From positions 1 to 5,319 of the forward strand of contig DYDC01000206.1 of NCBI GenBank assembly GCA_020718125.1: 5,319 nucleotides of DNA, read 5' to 3'. Under the pieces are notes generated by a model. The model did not search any database, was not told where the DNA came from, and saw only the letters and a list, made by a program, of their open reading frames with translations. This DNA is from Methylacidiphilum sp. Lineage in GTDB: Bacteria; Verrucomicrobiota; Verrucomicrobiia; CAIQCK01. The position numbers and the translations under genes are program-made. This document shows positions 1 through 5,319 of this stretch, piece after piece; position 1 is the first letter of the stretch, and each line of letters begins with the position of its first letter.

Positions 1-137
1 AAGGCCGCGTTGCACGAGTCGGATTCTGCCGCCCCTGACGGGGCTTGTCCCTTGTTGCCAGCCCACCCAGCGTTGAAACGCCGGGCTATTCTCGACCGTC
101 CCTTTCGGGACTTGGCGCGGGTGTCAAGTTGCGCCCG
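1..137. repeat. Left copy of 137-bp hairpin-rich inverted repeat
   Basis: This stretch matches the reverse complement of 5183-5319 at 133 of 137 positions; the differences are at 53, 69, 120 and 126, and the first 52 bases are identical. It contains consecutive short stem-loops: GCCCC/GGGGC at 31-44 with loop TGAC, a CCCAGCGTT/AACGCCGGG stem at 66-85 with one mismatch caused by A69, GTCCC/GGGAC at 98-111 with loop TTTC, and GGCGC (114-118)/GCGCC (131-135) with a longer loop. Multi-hairpin dispersed repeats of this look occur in many copies in Verrucomicrobia-like genomes; that is from memory, not a search. The inner edge abuts the truncated IS630 remnant directly. A TTG-initiated reading frame runs through the repeat from position 10, but I do not consider it a supported gene. 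Confidence 0.93.
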
Positions 138-655
138 GTGCTGGCTCAAACCGCTTTCGTCGAGGAAAACGATGGCGCGCCGCTGCTGGCGGGCTTTTTT
201 TAATGGCGGGACAGCGGCGTTGCTTCCACGCTCGAATCTTTTTCTCATCCCGCTCCAAGGCGCGCCGCGCCGGTTTCTGGCAGCTCCAGCCGAGCTGGCG
301 AAGCAGGCGGCTGACTTGGGAAGGCGAATACCGGCGCCCGAATTGTTGCCCGATCAGGATCACAATGCGGGGCAAGGTCCAGAGCGCGGTGGCGTATCCC
401 AGCGTTTTCTCCGGCCCGCGCTGCAACTCGGCGGCCAGTTTGACGCGATCCAAGGGCTGGAGCCGGGCTTTGCGCCCCACCTGCCCGGAGTGTTTGAGAG
501 ATTGGCTGCCGTCGGCTTTCCACGCCTTGTGCCAACGCCCCGCGGATTCGTTGCTGACGCCCAAACGGCGGGCGACTTCGGCCTTGGTGCGGCCTTGCTC
601 GAAGAGCTTGGCCGCGTTCATGCGTCGCCGCTCCAGCGCGGCGGCTGGCGCGACT
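138..655 (-). pseudogene. IS630-family transposase remnant, frameshifted, truncated at both ends
   Basis: Read on the minus strand, the sequence begins in frame with VAPAAALERRRM, continues NAAKLFEQGRTKAEVARRLGVSNESAGRWHKAW (the N-terminal helix-turn-helix of IS630-family transposases), and runs through a second winged-helix-like part containing LWTLPR and YSPSQVSRLLRQLGWSCQKP. After AIKK the open frame reaches an A7 run (195-201 on the plus strand) and degrades. Shifting by one base there restores ARQQRRAIVFLDESGLSQHR, which carries the first catalytic Asp of the DDE domain (LDESG, Asp codon at 159-161). The gene then runs straight into the 137-bp repeat, so the rest of the DDE catalytic domain is absent. 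The 5' end is also cut, within the usual N-terminal lead-in. An ATG at 621 could start a 165-residue protein, but this aligns with an internal Met of the family. Dead as a transposase. Confidence 0.85.
195..201 (-). other. A7 homopolymer at the IS630 frame switch
   Basis: Seven consecutive A residues on the coding (minus) strand separate the helix-turn-helix frame from the frame encoding AIVFLDESG. Removing one A joins the two frames as IKKARQQRRAIVFLDESG. This could be a simple insertion mutation, a sequencing or assembly error, or a slippage site: some IS630-family members are thought to make full-length transposase by frameshifting or transcriptional slippage on A-runs. Because the gene is truncated just beyond, any slippage would have no function in this copy. 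Confidence 0.6.
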
Positions 656-663
656 CTGCAGCC

Positions 664-1560
664 AACACATGGCCTATCGCTGGCTTTGCGGTGGGGTGAG
701 TGTGAACTACCACTTGCTGGCCGACTTTCGCACGCAGACCGAGAAGCTGGACGGGTTGCTCACACAACTGGTGGCCTCGCTGATGAAGGACGGGTTGGTG
801 AGCTTGCAACGGGTGGCGCAGGACGGGATGCGGGTGCGGGCCCACGCGGGCAAGAGTTCCTTCCGACGCCGGCAGCGGCTGGAGCAATGTCTGGCCGAAG
901 CGCAGCAGCAGGTGGCACGGCTCAAGAGCCAGGCGCAGGAGACGAAGGAGTCGGCCGACCTCCGGCAGCAGGCGGCACGGGAACGCGCGGCGGCCGAGCG
1001 GCAGGCGCGCGTGGCGGCGGCACTCAAGCACTGCGAGCAAGTGCAACAACAACGGGAGGCCAGCGGGCGCAAAGACCGGCAGAAGCCGGCACGGGCCTCG
1101 ACCACCAACCCCGAAGCGCGGGTGATGAAGTTTGCCGACGGCGGGTTTCGGCCGGGCCACAACGTGCAGTTTGCCACGGCCACGGGCAGTGGGGTGATCG
1201 TGGGCGTGGAGGTGGTCAACGCTGGCAACGACCAAGGGCGGTTGACGCCGATGCGCCAACAGATCAAGACCCGCTACGGGCAGGCGGCGGAGGAGGCGTC
1301 GGTGGACGGAGGCTTCGCGGACTTGGAGGAGATTGAAGCGGCGGAGGCGGCGGGCTGCCGGGTGTATGCGCCGGTGCGGGAGGAGGCCAAGAAACGGGAG
1401 GCGGGAGAGAATCCGTATGCGCCCGTGGCGGGCGACAGCGCGTCAGTGGCGGCGTGGCGTGCGCGGGTTGAAGAAGTGCAAAGCGGTGGCGTTGCTCTAC
1501 GCGCTGACCCACGACTTGCTGCAAGCCGTCAAACTGCGGGCGGCGGTGGCGGTGAGTTAA
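664..1560 (+). pseudogene. IS1182-family transposase remnant, 5'-truncated with internal deletion
   Basis: The frame from 669 encodes AYRWLCGGVSVNYHLLADFR, VAQDGMRVRAHAG, STTNPEARVMKFADGGFRPGHNVQFAT and ASVDGGFADLEEIEAAEAAG, all characteristic of IS1182-type DDE transposases. The presumed catalytic Asp residues are at about D52 and D213 of this frame. The family normally has roughly 80 or more residues before AYRW, so the Met at 669 is probably internal and the 5' end is lost at the junction with the IS630 remnant. After GDSASVAAWRAR (ending at 1466) the original frame becomes unrelated sequence, while the frame using the GTG at 1459 gives VRGLKKCKAVALLYALTHDLLQAVKLR and ends at TAA 1558-1560, which is the proper C-terminus. 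The intervening segment, about 70 residues by memory of the family and including the YKxR-to-Glu catalytic region, is deleted. The apparent 331-residue open frame to 1664 therefore has a spurious tail. Nonfunctional. Confidence 0.88.
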
Positions 1561-1675
1561 GCGGTGGGGCCAGCAAAGAATCCGAGCGAGCCGATGAGAT
1601 AACAACGGCGGATAAACCGGGGAAAGTTCGACGGCGATCAACGCCCCCCGCGACTTGTCGCTAAAGGCGAAAAAC
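1561..1675. other. Intergenic spacer between IS1182 remnant and operon end
   Basis: These 115 bases lie between the IS1182 stop codon and the stop of the convergently oriented isomerase gene. Short self-complementary stretches exist, such as GCGAC/GTCGC around 1660-1671, which has only a 2-nt loop, but none is followed by a T-run on either strand, so I cannot call an intrinsic terminator. The 3' end of the original insertion sequence may lie here, but with its 5' end lost there is no second inverted repeat to define it. Confidence 0.5.
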
Positions 1676-3133
1676 TCACGGCCTCGGAGTGACGCGGCTA
1701 CATTCGACGCCGAGCACGTGGGCGAGCTTGGCGATGGTCGCAGCTTTGTGGCCGATGCCGAGCGCAAAGTGATGCGTCGGCCCCTCCGCGACCCAGCGTT
1801 TCAGGAACGTCCGCACGTCCGGCTTGAAGACGCCGTGCGTGTTCGTGTTGCCCGTCGGCGGAATCGGCCCGCGCACGCTCTCGCCCTCGGCGACGACGAA
1901 CTTGAACTTGCCGTCCGCCTTCACGCCGATGCTCAACATCGTGATCGGCCCTTCCTTGATGTTGAACTCCACACTCGCGCCCGCGCCAGGCTTGCCGTGG
2001 TATTTCAACAGGCTGCGCAACACCGGCTTCTTGTCGGCGATGTTGACGTGATGCGGCCCGTCGTGGCCCACCAGCACCGAGCCGCGCTGGAAATCCACCG
2101 GATGGAACTCCGCAAAGCTGCCGCCGATGTCGAGCCGGTCCATGATGAGCATCGCGATGCAGGTCTTGATGTCGAACTCGCCGCACATCGGAAACCCCGC
2201 GCCGGTCAGCAACGAGTTGCCGACGATGAGGTTCGTCACCAGTTCGCGCATCGGCGTGCCGGCTTCGGCCTCGTAGTAGTAAGCCAGCCCGTCGAGTTTC
2301 TTGTCGGCGATGAACTTCTCCAACGCCACTGCCGCCTTCGCCGCGACGTGCAGGTCCTTGTCCGTGAGCTTCGTCGTGATCGGGTCCGACTTCGGGTCGG
2401 GCGTGTCGAAGAAGGCGAGAATCTCCCGCTTCTTTGCCTCAATTTCCGCCGCGTGCTCGTCGCGGTAGTGGCGCAGGATGTCGTCCGGCTCGCACTGCAC
2501 GACATGGCTGCCGAACGCCGCCGTTACCGCTGTCGGGTCGGTATGCATGTCGAGCATCGCCTCCAGCACGTGACCCATGTGGCCGATCCGCGCGGGGCGC
2601 AGGTCGTGCAGCGCCTTCGCGATGCCGCACCAGTCCGCCAACTCCGCATCCGCCACCGGATCGTCGTCGAGCGTGCCGAGAATCACGTCTGGCGCTTTCC
2701 TGCCCAGCCGAATCGCGACACCCTGAAACTCCGGCACCGAGCAGAAGTCATCGTTGCAGAGCTGCATGTAAGTGGACGCGCGTTCGTAGTCCATCGCCTT
2801 GAGCGGCTGGAGCGCCACGAGCACCAACGGCACGTCCAGCCCGCGCAGGATTGCGCCGACGGTGGATGATGTGGCGTAGGTCACCATGTCCACGAACACA
2901 AGGTCGAGATTGGCGGCCTTGAGCTTCGGCAGCAGTTTACTCGCGCCGATGGCGTCGTCCACCATGCCGAAGTTGGTGACGGTGACGCCGTGCGCCTCGA
3001 CCTTCTTGACGAGATGGTCGAGCTTGCGATGCATCTCGTCGAGCAGTCCGGGGAACTGCGGCCAATAGATGTAGTGACCGACACCGAAGATGCCGACCTT
3101 TGCGGTGAGAGGTTTTCGTCGCGGGATTTTCAT
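1676..3133 (-). CDS. L-arabinose/L-fucose isomerase family protein
   Basis: A 485-residue protein of about the length of bacterial L-arabinose isomerase (about 500). The N-terminal half (AKVGIFGVGHYIYWPQFPGL at 11-30, DLVFVDMVTYATSS at 77-90, DVPLVLVALQP at 100-110) has the alternating strand/helix pattern of the sugar-isomerase N-terminal domains. The C-terminal half carries the four metal ligands expected from E. coli AraA (E306, E333, H350, H450): E319 in GEFDIKT, E342 in FAEFHPVDF, H357 in LVGHDGPHH and H454/H455 in GPTHHFALG. The family interconverts aldoses and ketoses using a divalent metal, in the cytoplasm; no signal peptide is visible. Overall similarity to classical AraA is low, so the substrate could be L-arabinose, L-fucose or another aldose. 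It is the last gene of a three-gene operon, 7 bp after the WbsX-like stop. The ATG at 3133 has no clear Shine-Dalgarno sequence, suggesting coupled translation. A complete frame with no sign of decay. Confidence 0.87.
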   Translation of the reverse strand: MKIPRRKPLTAKVGIFGVGHYIYWPQFPGLLDEMHRKLDHLVKKVEAHGVTVTNFGMVDDAIGASKLLPKLKAANLDLVFVDMVTYATSSTVGAILRGLDVPLVLVALQPLKAMDYERASTYMQLCNDDFCSVPEFQGVAIRLGRKAPDVILGTLDDDPVADAELADWCGIAKALHDLRPARIGHMGHVLEAMLDMHTDPTAVTAAFGSHVVQCEPDDILRHYRDEHAAEIEAKKREILAFFDTPDPKSDPITTKLTDKDLHVAAKAAVALEKFIADKKLDGLAYYYEAEAGTPMRELVTNLIVGNSLLTGAGFPMCGEFDIKTCIAMLIMDRLDIGGSFAEFHPVDFQRGSVLVGHDGPHHVNIADKKPVLRSLLKYHGKPGAGASVEFNIKEGPITMLSIGVKADGKFKFVVAEGESVRGPIPPTGNTNTHGVFKPDVRTFLKRWVAEGPTHHFALGIGHKAATIAKLAHVLGVECSRVTPRP

Positions 3134-3140
3134 ATCGTGT

Positions 3141-4328
3141 CTAGCGGCTGGATTTGTCGAATACGCGTTTGATTGCTTCGAGATAGGTTGTGCCGGTTCG
3201 CTCCTCAGGCAGCAGATAGCCGCCCTCGGTCCATTCGTTCCAAGCGTTGATCAGGACACCGAACGGCTTGCGCGGGTCGCGCTCGATGTGCCGGCGGGCG
3301 TCGCGGAGCAGTTGCTCGAACCGCTCCGGCGTGTTGCCAACGACGACCGGCCCGTAGGGATACTCCCGCTTGGGGAACGGCCACGGCACGTCCTGCCGGC
3401 ACCTCGGCGTGACATCCCAGCCCATTGTCACCACGGGAAGATTCACGAGCGGCGCGGCGGCCATTTTCTCCCAGTGCGCACGGTGGGCATCCATCAGGTC
3501 CTCGTATCGCTCGGTGAAATCGGGCTGAACCTTGCCGGCGGAGTTGACGGTGTATCGGCAGGTGCTGAGGAACCCGGCTTGTTCCATCACGGCGGCGCTG
3601 GCTGGATTCCACACCATCGCGTTCCAGTGCATCGGCGGCAGGCCGGCTTTGCGCAGGCGTGCGTCCATCTGTTTGAGCAGTGCGCGGGTTTCCTGCGGGC
3701 CGCCCAGTTGCTTCACGAACTTCTCCGACTCGAAGACGCTGAAGAAAAGGCCGCCGTCCACGCGCCAGTAGTTCGGCTGCCGGAAATAGTGCGCGATGCA
3801 GTAATCAACCATCCGCGCCAGGTCGCGCGGTGAATGGCGCGACGGGAGCCAGACGGTTCGCGGTGTTCCAAGCTCCGGGCAGAACTGGTCACGCCGGTCG
3901 TGGTTGGCCCACATGAGGGCGAACTTCATGCGCTTGCGGTTCGGCGCGCGCAGGAAGCCACGCTCCAGCGCCTCCTCCATGTTCTTCACGCCGCTATACC
4001 AATACCAGTCGTAGAGGAACACGGTGATCCCGTGGTCAGCGGCAAGGTTGATCTCGCGCGCCACCCATTTCGGGTCGCTCTCATCAAAGCAGCCCCACAG
4101 CGACTTCTTCGGCTGCTCGTGTCCCGGAAACCGTGGGATGGCCGCCTTCATTCCCTCCCATTCCGTCCAGCCGTTGCCTTTCCATGCGCTGCCGTGGTCG
4201 TAGCTGTGCCAGTGCGGATAATAAACCGCCATGACCTCCGGCCGTTTTGCGCGTGTTTCCTCAGCCGCCGCCACGTCCCAAGCCAGGCAGGCGAGGGCCA
4301 ATATCATGATGGAATGGATAGTTTTCAT
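3141..4328 (-). CDS. Secreted WbsX/GH99-like glycoside-processing protein
   Basis: A 395-residue protein starting at the ATG at 4328; a GTG at 4352 would add 8 residues but bury the signal peptide. The start is supported by MKTIHSIMILALACLAWDVAAAEE, a type I signal peptide with probable cleavage after AAA at residue 22, and by a 4-nt ATGA overlap with the upstream regulator. The mature part shows the WbsX / GH99-like pattern: VYYPHWH (35-41), GWTEW (53-57), FLYDWYWY (104-111), MKFALMWANHD (134-144) and the C-terminal NAWNEWTEGGYLLPE (361-375). E365 and E368 have the same i, i+3 spacing as the two catalytic glutamates of GH99 endo-mannosidases (NEWHEG motif), so hydrolase activity is plausible. 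WbsX domains are also found in polysaccharide-biosynthesis loci, where they were named as putative glycosyltransferases; the signal peptide argues here for an extracytoplasmic enzyme. No lipobox fits (ALAC is not canonical). The substrate is unknown. It lies between the regulator and the isomerase in one operon. Confidence 0.86.
   Translation of the reverse strand: MKTIHSIMILALACLAWDVAAAEETRAKRPEVMAVYYPHWHSYDHGSAWKGNGWTEWEGMKAAIPRFPGHEQPKKSLWGCFDESDPKWVAREINLAADHGITVFLYDWYWYSGVKNMEEALERGFLRAPNRKRMKFALMWANHDRRDQFCPELGTPRTVWLPSRHSPRDLARMVDYCIAHYFRQPNYWRVDGGLFFSVFESEKFVKQLGGPQETRALLKQMDARLRKAGLPPMHWNAMVWNPASAAVMEQAGFLSTCRYTVNSAGKVQPDFTERYEDLMDAHRAHWEKMAAAPLVNLPVVTMGWDVTPRCRQDVPWPFPKREYPYGPVVVGNTPERFEQLLRDARRHIERDPRKPFGVLINAWNEWTEGGYLLPEERTGTTYLEAIKRVFDKSSR
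4325..4328 (-). other. ATGA start/stop overlap coupling regulator and WbsX-like gene
   Basis: The TGA stop of the IclR gene (4327-4325) overlaps the ATG of the WbsX-like gene (4328-4326). Such 4-nt overlaps commonly indicate one transcript with reinitiation of translation. Only a weak purine-rich stretch (AGAAGA) lies just upstream, which fits dependence on coupling. Confidence 0.85.
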
Positions 4329-5089
4329 TTGCTTGTCTTCTGGCTCCACCACGCCCGTGCGACCAGCGCGGCGGTCTTTCTTAGTTCATTCGAAACCTGC
4401 TCCTGCCGCTTCCTGCCAAAACGCACCGTTGGCGCACCGACACCCAACGCCGCCGAAATGCCGCGCCAAGGATCAGACACCGGCACCGCGAGGCCACTCA
4501 CGCCTTCGCATAATTCGTCGGCGGTCGTGGCAAAGCCATGGCGCCGCACGCGCTCCAACTCGGCGCGAAGTCTTGCCGCCGACGCCAACGTGCGCGGCGT
4601 ATAGCGCACCAGTGGCGTCTCCTTCATGTAAGCCTCCAGCGTGTGGGCCGACATCGCCGCCAGCAGCACCTTGCCTGTCGCGGTGCAATACGCGCCGGAG
4701 CCGACATCCTCCGGCTCCTGCACCGCCAGCGCCCGCGGCGACACCATGTAGATGAGCCGCACGATGCGCCCGTCCACCAGCGCCGCGAGCAGGACCGACT
4801 CGCCGGCGCTCTTCGCCAGCGCGCGGACATGCGGCAGCGCGCTCTCCGTCATCACGTTCAGGAAGTCGGCGTGCCGGGCGAGGAACGTCAGCCGCGGGCC
4901 GAGCAAGAACCGTTTGCCCGCGTCCTGCCGCAGGTAACCCCGCCGCTTCAGCGTGGCGGCGATGTTGTGGACAGACGTCAGGTTGATGCGGAGCTGCTTG
5001 GCCAGCGCGCGAGTGCCGATCCCCTCGTCATGGCCGGCAACGGCTTCGAGGACATCGAGGCTCTTGTCGAGACTGAGCATGAGTGGCAT
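4325..5089 (-). CDS. IclR-family transcriptional regulator
   Basis: A 254-residue protein, the usual length for IclR regulators. Residues 5-65 form the N-terminal winged helix-turn-helix, with GTRALAKQLRINLTSVHNIA at 25-44 followed by TLKRRGYL and the wing. Residues about 75-250 are the effector-binding domain, with family patterns YCTATGKVLLAAM (134-146) and GFATTADELCEGVSGLAVPV (185-204). These proteins are cytoplasmic dimers or tetramers that bind small metabolites and often control adjacent catabolic genes and their own transcription. The ATG at 5089 is preceded by AAGGAA with a 6-nt spacer, a good ribosome binding site; Met4 is a less likely alternative. It is the first gene of the operon, overlapping the WbsX-like gene by 4 nt, so as promoter-proximal gene it would be autoregulated together with its targets. 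The effector is probably a sugar or sugar-derived metabolite (inference). Confidence 0.93.
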   Translation of the reverse strand: MPLMLSLDKSLDVLEAVAGHDEGIGTRALAKQLRINLTSVHNIAATLKRRGYLRQDAGKRFLLGPRLTFLARHADFLNVMTESALPHVRALAKSAGESVLLAALVDGRIVRLIYMVSPRALAVQEPEDVGSGAYCTATGKVLLAAMSAHTLEAYMKETPLVRYTPRTLASAARLRAELERVRRHGFATTADELCEGVSGLAVPVSDPWRGISAALGVGAPTVRFGRKRQEQVSNELRKTAALVARAWWSQKTSK

Positions 5090-5095
5090 TGGCGG

Positions 5096-5101
5096 TTCCT
5101 T
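5096..5101 (-). promoter_or_regulatory. Ribosome binding site of the IclR gene
   Basis: AAGGAA on the minus strand lies 6 nt before the ATG at 5089. It supports that start over the in-frame Met three codons later, and it is the only convincing Shine-Dalgarno sequence among the three genes of the operon. Confidence 0.65.
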
Positions 5102-5107
5102 AGCGCT

Positions 5108-5144
5108 GTTCCGATAATCAGAACGGCGTTTCTTTTATCGGAAC
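5108..5144. promoter_or_regulatory. Probable IclR operator: three related half-sites
   Basis: Three copies of an 8-bp motif occur 19-55 bp before the regulator start: GTTCCGAT at 5108-5115 (inverted), ATCAGAAC at 5117-5124 and ATCGGAAC at 5137-5144 (both direct). The first two make a near-palindrome, GTTCCGATAATCAGAAC, with 7 of 8 pairs matching around one central base. The third is a direct repeat of the second exactly 20 bp away. The outer pair extends to a perfect 10-bp inverted repeat, GTTCCGATAA ... TTATCGGAAC. A palindrome plus an extra direct half-site resembles the three-repeat operators reported for the IclR-family regulators PcaU and PobR. The sites overlap the predicted -10 and the start-point region, which fits autorepression. 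Confidence 0.72.
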
Positions 5145-5160
5145 GGCCTGCGCCAGTCAA
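5132..5160 (-). promoter_or_regulatory. Candidate sigma-70-type promoter of the operon
   Basis: On the minus strand TTGACT (5160-5155, 5 of 6 to the -35 consensus) is followed by a 17-bp spacer and TAAAAG (5137-5132, 4 of 6 to TATAAT). Transcription would start around 5125, inside the half-site array, leaving a leader of roughly 35 nt with the AAGGAA ribosome binding site. This is the only promoter-like pair I found upstream of the operon. Promoter calls by eye in high-GC sequence are uncertain. Confidence 0.5.
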
Positions 5161-5182
5161 TCCCATCTTTTGCCAGAATGGG
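5161..5182. other. Small hairpin next to the right repeat copy
   Basis: CCCAT (5162-5166) pairs with ATGGG (5178-5182); on the minus strand the stem extends to seven pairs with a bulged T. It directly abuts the 137-bp repeat. It may belong to a longer form of that repeat whose counterpart on the left was lost at the IS630 junction, or be an unrelated upstream structure. No T-run follows, so it is not called a terminator. Confidence 0.35.
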
Positions 5183-5319
5183 CGGGCGCAACTCGACACA
5201 CGCGCCAAGTCCCGAAAGGGACGGTCGAGAATAGCCCGGCGTTTCAACGCCGGGTGGGCTGGCAACGAGGGACAAGCCCCGTCAGGGGCGGCAGAATCCG
5301 ACTCGTGCAACGCGGCCTT
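5183..5319. repeat. Right copy of 137-bp hairpin-rich inverted repeat
   Basis: This is the inverted counterpart of positions 1-137, with four differences. Here the central stem is perfect (CCCGGCGTT/AACGCCGGG, at 5235-5254 on the plus strand), whereas the left copy has one mismatch, so this copy is probably closer to the ancestral form. It lies upstream of the IclR promoter, and the end of the window coincides with its outer edge. As with the left copy, a TTG-initiated frame reads outside-in through it, giving nearly the same peptide (MHESDSAAPDGACP...), but without independent evidence for a gene. Confidence 0.93.

Noticed and set aside
10..699. TTG-started open frame beginning in the left repeat
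   Set aside because: Outside the repeat it is antisense to the IS630 remnant. Only the repeat part recurs at the other end, so it is not supported as a gene.
618..1267. Minus-strand frames opposite the IS1182 remnant
   Set aside because: The plus strand clearly encodes IS1182 transposase motifs here; the minus-strand translations are shadow sequence.
203..1336. Plus-strand open frame spanning both IS remnants
   Set aside because: It crosses two transposase remnants in the wrong frame or strand and is composed of Arg/Gly/Ala-rich shadow sequence.
1640..1675. Possible intrinsic terminator downstream of the isomerase gene
   Set aside because: The only stems are 4-5 bp, one with a 2-nt loop, and no U-run follows on the minus strand.
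1655..2869. Long plus-strand open frame opposite the isomerase gene
   Set aside because: It is antisense to a protein with conserved domains and metal ligands; its translation is Arg/His/Val-rich low-complexity sequence typical of high-GC shadow frames.
3090..4604. Long plus-strand open frames opposite the WbsX-like and IclR genes
   Set aside because: They overlap well-supported minus-strand genes almost completely and show no recognisable domain.
1..5319. CRISPR array
   Set aside because: There are only two copies of the repeat, in inverted orientation and 5 kb apart, with no regular spacers and no cas genes.
1..5319. tRNA, rRNA or riboswitch
   Set aside because: I found no cloverleaf-like segments, rRNA-like stretches or recognised riboswitch cores outside the coding regions.

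Overview
The window is a 5.3 kb high-GC fragment. It most resembles a Verrucomicrobia-type (Pedosphaera/Limisphaera-like) or related planctomycetal genome. That is an inference from four things: high-GC codon use, the type of hairpin-rich dispersed repeat at both ends, degenerate IS630 and IS1182 transposase remnants, and a secreted WbsX/GH99-like enzyme next to a sugar isomerase. No rRNA or other phylogenetic marker is present, so the assignment is tentative.

Layout. Positions 1-137 and 5183-5319 are two copies of one 137-bp repeat in inverted orientation (133/137 identical), each able to form several short hairpins. The window starts and stops exactly at the outer edges of these copies, as expected of an assembled contig broken at a multicopy repeat. 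Positions 138 to about 1560 are an insertion-sequence graveyard: a truncated, frameshifted IS630-family transposase on the minus strand, joined 5' end to 5' end with a truncated, internally deleted IS1182-family transposase on the plus strand. About 115 bp of sequence with no recognised gene follows.

The intact part is a minus-strand operon of three genes, read from 5089 down to 1676: an IclR-family regulator, a secreted WbsX/GH99-like protein whose ATG overlaps the regulator's stop codon (ATGA), and, 7 bp further on, an L-arabinose/L-fucose-isomerase-family protein that keeps all four expected metal ligands. Upstream of the regulator lie a plausible sigma-70-type promoter and a set of three related 8-bp half-sites (two inverted, one direct repeat 20 bp away), a geometry like that described for some IclR-family operators.

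Taken together the operon looks like a small locally regulated carbohydrate-use module. An exported glycoside-acting protein would release or modify a sugar, a cytoplasmic aldose-ketose isomerase would act on a product, and the IclR protein would sense an intermediate and control the transcription unit including itself. The actual sugar cannot be determined from the sequence.
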